Shown here: one piece after another, positions 56,687-64,000 of the stretch
Layout of the letters: every line of letters begins with the position of its first letter
How positions within the stretch are numbered: position 1 is the first letter of the stretch
From: Serratia ficaria
Lineage (GTDB): Bacteria > Pseudomonadota > Gammaproteobacteria > Enterobacterales > Enterobacteriaceae
NCBI RefSeq assembly: GCF_900187015.1
Contig: NZ_LT906479.1
Coordinates: 1,426,001 to 1,490,000, forward strand
Direction: 5' to 3'
Length of the DNA stretch: 64,000 bases
Translations under genes and position numbers: made by a program
Notes under the pieces: generated by a model
What the model saw: only the letters and a program-made list of their open reading frames with translations
Database searches by the model: none
Told to the model about the DNA's origin: nothing

Positions 56687-57790
56687 ATGTATCAGGATTT
56701 TGAGAGCGAGTTGACCTGGGCGATGCGCCATATGCCGCGCACCCGCGCGGCGGTGGCGGCGCTGCCGGACCTTAACGGCGTGCGGCTGGCGTGCAACATG
56801 CACCTGGATCTGAAAATGGCGCCGCTGGTGGCCGGCCTGCTGGACAAGGGCGCGGCGGTTTACCTCACCACCTGCAACCCGACCACGGTACAGGACGACG
56901 TGGTCGCCTGGCTGGAGCGGCGGGGCGCGCAGGCACACGCCTGGCGCGACATGAGCGCCGCCGACTGGTCGGCGTCTTTCGATCGCGCGCTGGCCTGGCG
57001 GCCGACTCACCTGTGCGAAATGGGGGCGGATCTGACCGCTCGCCTGCACCAGAGCGCCGGCGGGCCGCAGATTATCGCCGGTCTGGAGGCGACCGGTTCC
57101 GGCATCAGCCGCCTGAACGGCATGGCGCCGCGTTACCCGATCTTCAACTGGGACGACCTGCCGGTGAAAGAGGGGTTGCACAACCGCCATATGGTCGGCC
57201 TGACCGCCTGGCATACCTTCTTCCAGACCACCCACCTGACCCTGCATGAAAAGTCCGTGCTGGTGATCGGTTACGGGCTGGTCGGGCAGGGCGTGGCTGC
57301 GGCGGCCAGGGCCTACGGCGGCCAGGTGACAGTGGCGGAAATCGATCCGGCGCGGGCGCTGCAGGCGCGGTATGACGGCTGGCCGGTGGTCGACCTGGCG
57401 GCGGCGGTGGGCCAGGCGGACGTGATCGCCACCGCCACCGGCGCGAAAAACGTGCTGTCGGCGAGCCATTTGCAGCAGGCGAAGGACGGGGCGTTTATCC
57501 TCAACGTCGGCCACGTGGCGGAAGAGATCGACGTCGCTTTCCTGCAACACCTGCCGCACAGCGAGCCAATGCCGTTTGTTAACGCTTACCAACTGGCGGG
57601 GAAAACGCTCTATTTGCTGGCCAACGGCTCGATGTTCAACCTGACGGCGGGCTACGGCGACAGCCTGAACGCCTTCGACGTGACGCTGGCGGTGATGGCG
57701 GCCGGCATCGGCCACATCGTCGGCGCCGGCGCGCAGCAGCAAGCCGGTTTGTACCTGCTGCCGCAGTCGGCATGGCAACCCGCGCTGTAA
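56687..57790 (+). CDS. Adenosylhomocysteinase-family protein
   Basis: 367 residues, shorter than the usual 430-470. NAD-binding Rossmann motif VIGYGLVGQGVA, GLEATGSGISRL in place of EETTTGVHRL, and NWDDLPVKEGLHN in place of NDSVTKSKFDN. The catalytic lysine and asparagine are kept, but the aspartate before Asn is His. Such enzymes hydrolyse S-adenosylhomocysteine; these changes leave the substrate open. Start 56687 follows GAGGAG. Enterobacteria normally use Pfs/LuxS instead. Confidence 0.75.
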   Translation: MYQDFESELTWAMRHMPRTRAAVAALPDLNGVRLACNMHLDLKMAPLVAGLLDKGAAVYLTTCNPTTVQDDVVAWLERRGAQAHAWRDMSAADWSASFDRALAWRPTHLCEMGADLTARLHQSAGGPQIIAGLEATGSGISRLNGMAPRYPIFNWDDLPVKEGLHNRHMVGLTAWHTFFQTTHLTLHEKSVLVIGYGLVGQGVAAAARAYGGQVTVAEIDPARALQARYDGWPVVDLAAAVGQADVIATATGAKNVLSASHLQQAKDGAFILNVGHVAEEIDVAFLQHLPHSEPMPFVNAYQLAGKTLYLLANGSMFNLTAGYGDSLNAFDVTLAVMAAGIGHIVGAGAQQQAGLYLLPQSAWQPAL

Positions 57791-57800
57791 CTTTTCAATC

Positions 57801-57837
57801 GCGGGCGCTGGTCCCTGAGCGCCCGCGGTTTGCGTCG
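57801..57837 (+). terminator. Terminator after the adenosylhomocysteinase-like gene
   Basis: GCGGGCGCT-N8-AGCGCCCGC, a 9-bp perfect stem, with a diffuse T-rich tail. Confidence 0.62.
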
Positions 57838-57942
57838 TTTTTGCGCCGACAGAATTTGTCACAAATGCGACGCATAATCCCAGTGCCAAGCGCCGAACCC
57901 TCACATATAATCCGCTAAGTTCAAGCCCCCCATTTCAGAGTA

Positions 57943-58872
57943 ATGCATGTGAAAATACGTGTTTTGGTACTAACCCTGCTCGCTTTGCAGGCGGGCGCAG
58001 GCTTCGCGCCGCGCGCGCTGGCCAGCGACAACGCCGCGGCCACGCACGCCACCCAGCCCGAGCTGGCGTCCGGCAGCGCCATGGTGGTGGATATGCAGAC
58101 CCACAAGGTAATGTATGCGCGCAACCCCGACGAAGTGGTGCCGATCGCCTCGATCACCAAGCTGATGACCGCGATGGTGACGCTGGATGCCCATTTGCCG
58201 CTGGACGAGATGCTGTCGGTAGACATCCACCAGACGCCGGAAATGAAAGGGGTCTACTCGCGGGTGCGTCTGAACAGTGAGATCAGCCGCAAGGACATGC
58301 TGCTGCTGGCGCTGATGTCTTCGGAAAACCGCGCCGCCGCCAGCCTGGCGCACCATTATCCGGGCGGTTACAACGCCTTCATCAAAGCGATGAACGCCAA
58401 GGCCAAATCGCTCGGCATGACCAACACCCATTACGTGGAGCCGACCGGGCTGTCGATTCATAACGTCTCGACCGCGCGCGACCTGACCAAATTGCTGATC
58501 GCCACCAAGCAGTATCCGCTGATTGGTCAGCTCAGCACCACCACCGAACGGACGGCCAGCTTCAAGGATCCTAACTATCAGCTGCCGTTCCGCAACACCA
58601 ACCACCTGGTGTATAACCCGAAATGGAACATTCAGCTGACCAAGACCGGCTTCACCAATGAAGCGGGCCACTGTCTGGCGATGCGCACTATGATCGGCAG
58701 CCGCTCGGTGTCGCTGGTGGTGCTGGATGCGTTCGGCAAATATACCCATTTTGCCGACGCCAACCGCCTGCGCAGCTGGATTGAAACCGGCAAGGTGACG
58801 CCAATCCCGGCCGCCGCCCGCGACTACCGCCGCCAAAAAGACGCCCGTCTGGCGAAAAACGAAACCGAGTAA
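57943..58872 (+). CDS. pbpG: D-alanyl-D-alanine endopeptidase PbpG (PBP7)
   Basis: 309 residues with a signal peptide ([20 protein letters not shown]). SITK holds the nucleophilic Ser, followed by SSEN (SxN) and KTGFT (KTG). It cleaves D,D cross-links in periplasmic peptidoglycan. Nearly identical to E. coli PBP7 across the core ([19 protein letters not shown]). Neighbouring dusC and yohD are also its E. coli neighbours. Confidence 0.95.
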   Translation: MHVKIRVLVLTLLALQAGAGFAPRALASDNAAATHATQPELASGSAMVVDMQTHKVMYARNPDEVVPIASITKLMTAMVTLDAHLPLDEMLSVDIHQTPEMKGVYSRVRLNSEISRKDMLLLALMSSENRAAASLAHHYPGGYNAFIKAMNAKAKSLGMTNTHYVEPTGLSIHNVSTARDLTKLLIATKQYPLIGQLSTTTERTASFKDPNYQLPFRNTNHLVYNPKWNIQLTKTGFTNEAGHCLAMRTMIGSRSVSLVVLDAFGKYTHFADANRLRSWIETGKVTPIPAAARDYRRQKDARLAKNETE

Positions 58873-59025
58873 TCCGCTCACGGCCTGCCGCCCTTGCCGC
58901 GGGCCGCTTGATGACAAATCCTCTCTCGCGATGGCCATCACATCCTGCGCGCCAATATCGCCGGTGCGCAGCTGCGTTTATCCGCTATCCTCCATTAATG
59001 CCACATCGTTAGCGGAGCAAACCCG

Positions 59026-59424
59026 ATGAGCCAGGTTTCAACCTTTGTGATGTTTCAGGGCGCGGCCCAGCAGGCGATCGCGCTGTATAGCGAGCTGTTT
59101 GAACGCTTCAGGGTGACGCAGCTGCAGCACTATGACGAGACGCCCGACGGCAAGCGGCTGATTAAACACGCCACCATCGATTTTGATCGGCAGAACCTGG
59201 TGTTTATCGACAGCCCGATCAGCCACGATTTCAGCTTTACCCCGGCGGTTTCGCTGTTCGTCAATCTGGCCAGCGAAGCCGAGCTGGAGCGGGTGTTCGC
59301 CCGGCTGGCGGAAGAGGGCAAGGTGCTGATGCCGCCGGATGATTACGGCTTCAGCGCGCGTTTCGGCTGGCTCAACGATCGCTTTGGCCTGTCCTGGCAG
59401 CTGAACGTGCCGGCAGCGGGATAG
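59026..59424 (+). CDS. VOC/PhnB-type protein
   Basis: 132 residues, glyoxalase/PhnB-like fold: FVMFQGAAQQAIALYSELF opening, ATIDFDRQNLVFIDSP and the C-terminal FGLSWQLNVP. Metal-binding acids and histidines of true glyoxalases are not obvious. Function unknown. Stands alone. Confidence 0.75.
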   Translation: MSQVSTFVMFQGAAQQAIALYSELFERFRVTQLQHYDETPDGKRLIKHATIDFDRQNLVFIDSPISHDFSFTPAVSLFVNLASEAELERVFARLAEEGKVLMPPDDYGFSARFGWLNDRFGLSWQLNVPAAG

Positions 59425-59540
59425 AGGCAAGACGGCATCCGGCCTGATTTTTTTAGCCGTGCCCTGCGCTGCCGAATCCCATCGCCGCGCCTTTTATGCT
59501 ATTAAATGTCAAGGGGATCTGCGCAGGGTACGCATGGGGT

Positions 59541-60857
59541 ATGGTGAAAATAATAGGCTGGACGCTGCTTACGTTGCTGTCCGGCGCTGGGCTGAGCGCT
59601 TATTTTTTGCAGCAGCAATATGAAGAGAAAAGCGCGAACTTTCGCATTCTTTATCGCGATGTGACGGTGAAGCTGTCGCAGCATGACGCGATCATTCCGC
59701 TATTGCCGGCAAGCCGATACCGCTGGGAAGTGCAGCGCATTTTTCCGCAAATTATTCGCTGGCGGCCGCATCCGAGCATTGAGCCGCGGCGCGCTATCGT
59801 GGTGGAGCCGAATGGCCGCTACTGGCTCAACGCCGAAAAACAATCCGTGCTGATCGACCTGAACCGGCTGATCGGCGAGCTGGCGGGGAAAAATGCCTTC
59901 GGCCACCTGGCGGTTCTTTGGCACGATCGGCCGCTGTTCGAGCGGGGCGTAGCGGAGCGGCGCTATTATTGGCAGTGGGAAAAAGTGATCGCCAGCCAGT
60001 CGCAACCTTTCGTGCTCGCCGCCGGCGATAACCCCGACTGGGCTGCGTTGCCCTGGCCGACAATCCTGTCGCCGGCCCTGTTTTGGGGGCTGGCGCTGTA
60101 TCTGGTCAGCCAATATCGCGCCAACCAGCGCCGGCGCGATATTGCCGATTTACGCGCCCATTACGCCGAACTTACGCGCCTGAATACCCTGGGGGAACTC
60201 ACCGCCGGCATCGTGCATGAGCTTAACCAACCGCTCACCGCCATTTTAAGCTATAACCAAACCGCATTGCGTCTGCTGCGGCACCAGCAGGTCGAACAGC
60301 TGCCGCCGCTGCTGGAGGCCGCCGTGGTGCAAATTAAGCGTACGGACGCGCTGCTGCAGCAATTCCGGCAGAAACTGGTCAGCGAGCAGGTCGATTACCA
60401 ACCGGTGGCGCTGGGGCCGCTTTGGGCGAGGGTGACGACGCTGTTGGACAACGAAATCCGCCGCAACAGGATCAAGGTCAGCAGCCGCATTCCCGACGGT
60501 TTGCCCCTGCTGTTCGCACCGCCGCTGTGGGTAGAGCAAATTCTGCACAATATCCTGAACAACGCGGTGCAGGCGCAAGCCGACAAGGCCGCGGGCACGG
60601 CATGGATCAGACTGGAGGCCGGCGCCGCTGACGACGGCATCGCGCTGACCCTCACCGATGGCGGCCCCGGGCTGTCGGAGCAGGCTTTGCAGCAGGTGTT
60701 CATGCCCTTTTTCACCACGCGCGCCAATGGCATCGGGCTGGGGATGGCGCTGACGGACACGCTGGTACAGCGCCTTAATGGCAGCATCGAGGCGAGCAAT
60801 ATCGCGGGGCAGGGCGCCTGCTTCAGGATTTGGCTGCCCGTGCATGCTCAGGAGTGA
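59541..60857 (+). CDS. FixL-like sensor histidine kinase
   Basis: 438 residues from ATG 59541 (an ATG at 59496 is also possible). Two membrane helices (about 5-22 and 180-200) bracket a periplasmic domain; the H-box HELNQPLTAILSYN and N-box NNAVQA with DGGPGL and IGLGMALT form the kinase. The HELNQPL type belongs to FixL/TodS/DctB-like kinases that partner FixJ-type regulators. It overlaps no gene; the regulator starts 2 bp later. Confidence 0.83.
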   Translation: MVKIIGWTLLTLLSGAGLSAYFLQQQYEEKSANFRILYRDVTVKLSQHDAIIPLLPASRYRWEVQRIFPQIIRWRPHPSIEPRRAIVVEPNGRYWLNAEKQSVLIDLNRLIGELAGKNAFGHLAVLWHDRPLFERGVAERRYYWQWEKVIASQSQPFVLAAGDNPDWAALPWPTILSPALFWGLALYLVSQYRANQRRRDIADLRAHYAELTRLNTLGELTAGIVHELNQPLTAILSYNQTALRLLRHQQVEQLPPLLEAAVVQIKRTDALLQQFRQKLVSEQVDYQPVALGPLWARVTTLLDNEIRRNRIKVSSRIPDGLPLLFAPPLWVEQILHNILNNAVQAQADKAAGTAWIRLEAGAADDGIALTLTDGGPGLSEQALQQVFMPFFTTRANGIGLGMALTDTLVQRLNGSIEASNIAGQGACFRIWLPVHAQE

Positions 60858-60859
60858 CG

Positions 60860-61480
60860 ATGACACAGTATATTTATCTGATTGATGACGAAGCGGCGAT
60901 TCGTTCCTCGCTCAGCGCGCTGCTGGGCACCGTGGGTTGGCAGACGCAGGCGTACGACAGCGCCCCGTCTTTCGAACAGAGCGTCGGTGAACTGCATGCG
61001 CTGACCGGCTGTATGCTGCTGGACATCAGGATGCCAGGCAAGACCGGGTTGACGCTGTTGGACGAGTGGAGGCGGCAGGGGTTGGAGATCCCGGTGATCA
61101 TCATGACCGGGCACGCGAATATCGATCTCTGCCGCCGGGCGTTCAAAAACGGCGCCTTCGAATTCCTCACCAAACCGATCGATGCGGATTTGCTGTTTGA
61201 AGTGGTCGGCAGCGCATTGGAACAGCAAAGGCAATTGCAGCAGCGGCAACGGCAACTGCGGCTGATGCAAAGCCGGCTGGCTACCCTGACCGCCCGTGAA
61301 AACGACGTCTTCGAGCAGATCGTGCAAGGACGTTCGAGCAAAGAGATCGCCCGCAGCTTTTCGCTGTCTCCGCGCACCGTCGAGGCGCATCGCGCCAATA
61401 TATTCGCCAAGCTCGACGTCAATTCGCTGCCCAAACTGATGAACGTCTACGGCGAGCTGGCGCTGCGGAAAAAGCCCTAA
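60860..61480 (+). CDS. FixJ/NarL-family response regulator
   Basis: 206 residues. Receiver domain with DDE, LLDIRMPG (phospho-Asp) and KPID lysine, then a LuxR HTH (LTARENDVFEQIVQGRSSKEIARSFSLSPRTVEAHRANIFAKL). Cognate regulator of the kinase upstream. Start 60860 (MTQYIYLIDDE) follows GGAGTG. It precedes a perfect palindrome and a GlcG-like gene. Confidence 0.88.
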   Translation: MTQYIYLIDDEAAIRSSLSALLGTVGWQTQAYDSAPSFEQSVGELHALTGCMLLDIRMPGKTGLTLLDEWRRQGLEIPVIIMTGHANIDLCRRAFKNGAFEFLTKPIDADLLFEVVGSALEQQRQLQQRQRQLRLMQSRLATLTARENDVFEQIVQGRSSKEIARSFSLSPRTVEAHRANIFAKLDVNSLPKLMNVYGELALRKKP

Positions 61481-61492
61481 AACCGCCGGTGT

Positions 61493-61510
61493 CTAGGTAT
61501 AACTACCTAG
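61493..61510. promoter_or_regulatory. Palindrome downstream of the regulator gene
   Basis: CTAGGTA-TAAC-TACCTAG, a perfect 7-bp inverted repeat, with a third half-site CGTAGGTAAT at 61514-61523. It lies 90-107 bp before the GlcG-like gene and is the likely binding site of the adjacent FixJ-type regulator. Confidence 0.55.
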
Positions 61511-61599
61511 CGCCGTAGGTAATCGCGCCAATAGCCCGCCGAAGCGGCTCCTTTTACTATCCCTGATATCCATAAGGAATAAGCAAGGAGCAAGTCAAT

Positions 61600-62097
61600 A
61601 TGAAACGCATTATCTCAAGCCTGGTGTTAATCGGCGGCCTGGCGTCATTCGCCCACGCGGCCGGCGGCGTGGTGTCGCAACATTCCCTCTCCCTCGAACT
61701 GGCCGATCGGCTGGCGCAAAGCGCTATCCGGGCCTGCGGCGCCGGCAACTACAACGTCGCCGTGACCGTGGTGGATCGCGCCGGCACGCCGCTGGTGATC
61801 AAGAGAATGGACAACGCCGGCCCCCACACGGTGGAAGCCAGCCGAATGAAGGCGTTTACCGCCCTGACGACCCGCAATGCGACAGAAAACGTCATGAAGG
61901 GCGCCCAGGCGAACGCCGGTGCGGCCAACCTGCGCGATATCCCCGGGTTCCTGCTGTTGGCCGGCGGCGTGCCGGTGAAATCGGGCGAAGAAGTCGTCGG
62001 CGCCATCGGCGTCGGCGGCGCGCCGGGCGGGCATCTGGATCAGCAATGCGCATTAGAGGCGTTGAAAAGCGCCCAGAGCAGCCTGAAAGCCGGCTAA
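61600..62097 (+). CDS. Secreted GlcG/HbpS-family protein
   Basis: 165 residues with a signal peptide (MKRIISSLVLIGGLASFAHA). YNVAVTVVDRAGTPLVIKRMDNAGPHTVEASRMKAFTAL and GEEVVGAIGVGGAPGG are the GlcG/HbpS core. Some members bind heme or degradation products and act with two-component systems. Adjacent to a FixL/FixJ pair, it may supply their signal. Confidence 0.8.
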   Translation: MKRIISSLVLIGGLASFAHAAGGVVSQHSLSLELADRLAQSAIRACGAGNYNVAVTVVDRAGTPLVIKRMDNAGPHTVEASRMKAFTALTTRNATENVMKGAQANAGAANLRDIPGFLLLAGGVPVKSGEEVVGAIGVGGAPGGHLDQQCALEALKSAQSSLKAG

Positions 62098-62215
62098 GTT
62101 TTGACGCCAGGTCAGTGATCAACGTATTTTCCGCCATCATCTCATACACATTTATGGGGGTTTACCGCTATGCTAAACGGATAATGACCCATGAATTTAA
62201 AAAGGATGAACCACT

Positions 62216-63133
62216 TTGGCCGGAAGTAGCTTACTGACTTTAATCGATGACATCGCTTCACTGCTGGACGACGTCTCGTTGATGACCAAAATGGCGGCGA
62301 AAAAAACCGCCGGGGTACTGGGGGACGATCTGGCGCTGAACGCGCAACAGGTCAGTGGGGTAAAGGCCGACCGTGAACTGCCGGTGGTGTGGAGCGTCGC
62401 CAAGGGCTCGTTGATCAATAAGGCCATTCTGGTGCCGCTGGCGCTGCTGATCAGCGCCTTTGCGCCCTGGGCCATCACGCCGCTGCTGATGGTGGGCGGC
62501 GCCTACCTGTGCTACGAAGGCTTCGAGAAGGTGTACCACAGCCTGGCGCATGCCAAATCGACGCCGGAGGCACAGGAAACGCTGGACGCCAACGAGGACG
62601 TGGCGGCTTATGAGAAACGCAAGGTAAAAGGGGCGGTGCGAACCGACTTCGTGCTGTCCGCCGAGATTATCGCCATCACGCTGGGCACCGTCGCCGGCGC
62701 GGCGTTCAGCCAACAGGTGATCGTGCTGTGCGGCATCGCCATCGTGATGACGGTGGGGGTTTACGGCATCGTGGCGGGCATCGTCAAGCTGGACGATCTG
62801 GGATTGTACCTGAGCCGCAAAAGCGGCGCGCTGGCCCGCACGCTCGGCAGCGGCATCGTCAGCGCCGCGCCATACCTGATGAAAACGCTGTCGATCGTCG
62901 GCACCATCGCCATGTTTATGGTCGGGGGCGGCATCCTGACCCACGGTCTGCCGCCGGTGCACCACCTGTTCGAGGACTGGGCGTCTTACGCCACCGTGGT
63001 GCCGACCTTTGGCCATATTCTGCAGGGCGTCATTCCGGCATTGCTGAACGTGGCGTTCGGCCTGATCGCCGGCGCTGCGGTGCTGTTGCTGGTGTCGTCG
63101 CTGGGCGCCATCCGCGCGCGTTTGAAAGCCTGA
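62216..63133 (+). CDS. yedI: DUF808 inner membrane protein YedI
   Basis: 305 residues with about six hydrophobic segments. [20 protein letters not shown] and [21 protein letters not shown] match E. coli YedI. The start is TTG: no ATG precedes the conserved N-terminus, and AAAGGATG lies about 10 bases upstream. Function unknown. Stands alone, convergent on the acetyltransferase gene. Confidence 0.9.
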   Translation: MAGSSLLTLIDDIASLLDDVSLMTKMAAKKTAGVLGDDLALNAQQVSGVKADRELPVVWSVAKGSLINKAILVPLALLISAFAPWAITPLLMVGGAYLCYEGFEKVYHSLAHAKSTPEAQETLDANEDVAAYEKRKVKGAVRTDFVLSAEIIAITLGTVAGAAFSQQVIVLCGIAIVMTVGVYGIVAGIVKLDDLGLYLSRKSGALARTLGSGIVSAAPYLMKTLSIVGTIAMFMVGGGILTHGLPPVHHLFEDWASYATVVPTFGHILQGVIPALLNVAFGLIAGAAVLLLVSSLGAIRARLKA

Positions 63134-63158
63134 CAAAAACGGGGGCGTCCTGCCCCCG
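63134..63158 (-). terminator. Terminator of the GNAT gene
   Basis: On the reverse strand, CGGGGGC-AGGAC-GCCCCCG is followed by TTTTTG. It lies between the convergent stop codons. Confidence 0.82.
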
Positions 63159-63164
63159 CCATGT

Positions 63165-63707
63165 TCACCGCGGCGCAGTAGCGCCGCTTTCGCCCAGCGC
63201 ACGCTGCATGATGTGGGTGTCGCGCCACTCTCCCAATTTAAAACCCACCGCTTTCAGCGTGCCCACGTCGTTGAACCCCAGCTTTTGGTGCAGCGCCAGC
63301 GAACCTTGATTGGCGGCCGAATCGCCGACGATCGCCAGCATTTGCCGCCAGGGGCCTTGTTCGCAGCGGGCGATCAGCGCAGCCAACAGCGCTTTGCCGA
63401 TGCCGTTGCCCTGCTGGCCTTCGGCGATATACACCGAGTCCTCCACCGTATATCGGTAAGCCGGGCGCGGCCGATAGGGCGTCGCGTAACAGTAGCCGAG
63501 GATGCGGCCGTCGCTTTTGGCCACCAGCCAGGGCAGGCCGGCTTGCAGCACCTGGCTGCGCCGCTGCTGCATTTCCGCCAGCGTCGGCGGGGTTTCTTCA
63601 AACGACGCCGCGCCGTGCAGCACATGGTGAGCGTAAATCTGCTGTATCGCGGCCATGTCGTCGGGCGTGGCGTCCGTGAGGGTCAGTAGCGGGGCGGAAA
63701 GCATCAT
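63165..63707 (-). CDS. GNAT N-acetyltransferase (phosphinothricin-acetyltransferase type)
   Basis: 180 residues. EDSVYIAEGQQGNGIGKALLAALI is the acetyl-CoA loop (Q/RxxGxG/A), and YCYATPYRPRPAYRYTVE plus LHQKLGFNDVGTLKAVGFKLGEW fit the Bar/Pat and MddA/YncA group, which acetylates phosphinothricin, methionine sulfone or sulfoximine. The natural substrate is not evident. Confidence 0.83.
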   Translation of the reverse strand: MMLSAPLLTLTDATPDDMAAIQQIYAHHVLHGAASFEETPPTLAEMQQRRSQVLQAGLPWLVAKSDGRILGYCYATPYRPRPAYRYTVEDSVYIAEGQQGNGIGKALLAALIARCEQGPWRQMLAIVGDSAANQGSLALHQKLGFNDVGTLKAVGFKLGEWRDTHIMQRALGESGATAPR

Positions 63708-63809
63708 GGCGGTTCCTGTTTACCGTGATAAATCAGAAGATAGCCGCATTATGCTCCCGGCCCGAGGTTAAGGTAAATCGGGCTTTCTTATAGCGAAGAT
63801 AAGGAAAAC

Positions 63810-64000
63810 CTATGGCTGCCTGGCCGCCGGATGCGCCGGCGCCAAACGCCGCAGCGCGCCGGATGCCAGCAGCACCCCGAGGATCACCCATGCCGCCCCG
63901 GCCAGTTGCCAGAGGTTAGGGGTATGGCCGGTGAGGGTAGCCACCAGCATGGTGAATACCGGCGCCAGATTAAAGAAGATCGCGGTGCGCACCGAACCGA
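63810..64000 (-). CDS. EamA/DMT-family transporter (C-terminal fragment)
   Basis: The reverse frame is open to the right edge; only the last 60-odd residues are visible. RTAIFFNLAPVFTMLVATLTGHTP and AGAAWVILGVLLASGAL are the last two helices of an EamA (DMT) transporter. The rest lies outside the window, so the substrate cannot be guessed. Confidence 0.72.
   Translation of the reverse strand, partial: GSVRTAIFFNLAPVFTMLVATLTGHTPNLWQLAGAAWVILGVLLASGALRRLAPAHPAARQP

Overview
The window reads as enterobacterial chromosome, most likely Serratia (S. marcescens group). Housekeeping proteins are close to their E. coli counterparts in sequence and order (mod, pgl, bio, uvrB, moa, ybhL, ybhRSFG-cecR-rhlE, dusC, yohD, pbpG), coding GC is high, ERIC-type repeats lie between genes, and an Rhs locus interrupts the conserved order. 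Species is inferred from remembered protein similarity, not from a search.

Layout. 1-6.7 kb: molybdate uptake and control (modF partial, modE, acrZ, modABC with a palindromic ModE-type operator), ybhA and pgl. 6.7-9.1 kb: ybhB, a divergent Co/Ni-type efflux pump and RcnR/CsoR-family sensor around a palindrome, and a DUF1232 protein. 9.1-14.1 kb: biotin genes bioA/bioBFCD around a BirA-type operator. 14.1-19.4 kb: an orphan urea-transporter ATPase (urtE), a 1.2 kb non-coding stretch with paired DnaA boxes and a LexA-overlapped promoter, uvrB, a VF530-family gene and ybhK. 19.4-23.7 kb: a Moco riboswitch and moaABCDE, then ybhL. The mod and moa blocks together cover molybdate import and cofactor synthesis.

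23.7-33.1 kb is an accessory island between ybhL and ybhR, bracketed by a 34/35 direct repeat of the ybhR 3' end. It has a truncated EagR-like chaperone remnant, a PAAR-type Rhs gene broken by a 1-nt deletion, and five toxin-immunity style modules. The orphan tips are in different stages of decay: one is a 10-copy Met-Gly-Gly tandem repeat fused to a core-end fragment, one carries about 665 bp of nearly identical Rhs core, and two are toxin remnants. All five adjacent candidate immunity genes are open. The AT-rich tips contrast with the GC-rich core.

33.1-46.6 kb: the ybhRSFG export pump with cecR, rhlE, a second MFS/HlyD efflux pair divergent from an IclR regulator-UspA-dehydrogenase cluster, and dusC. 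46.6-64 kb: metabolic and regulatory genes, including an arylamine N-acetyltransferase, an SDR, LysR regulators, a 2OG-oxygenase-like protein, ansP, a PACE efflux protein, an isonitrile-hydratase-like protein facing a GlxA-type regulator, an adenosylhomocysteinase-like protein, pbpG, a FixL/FixJ-like two-component pair next to a GlcG/HbpS-like secreted protein, yedI, a GNAT acetyltransferase and a partial EamA transporter.
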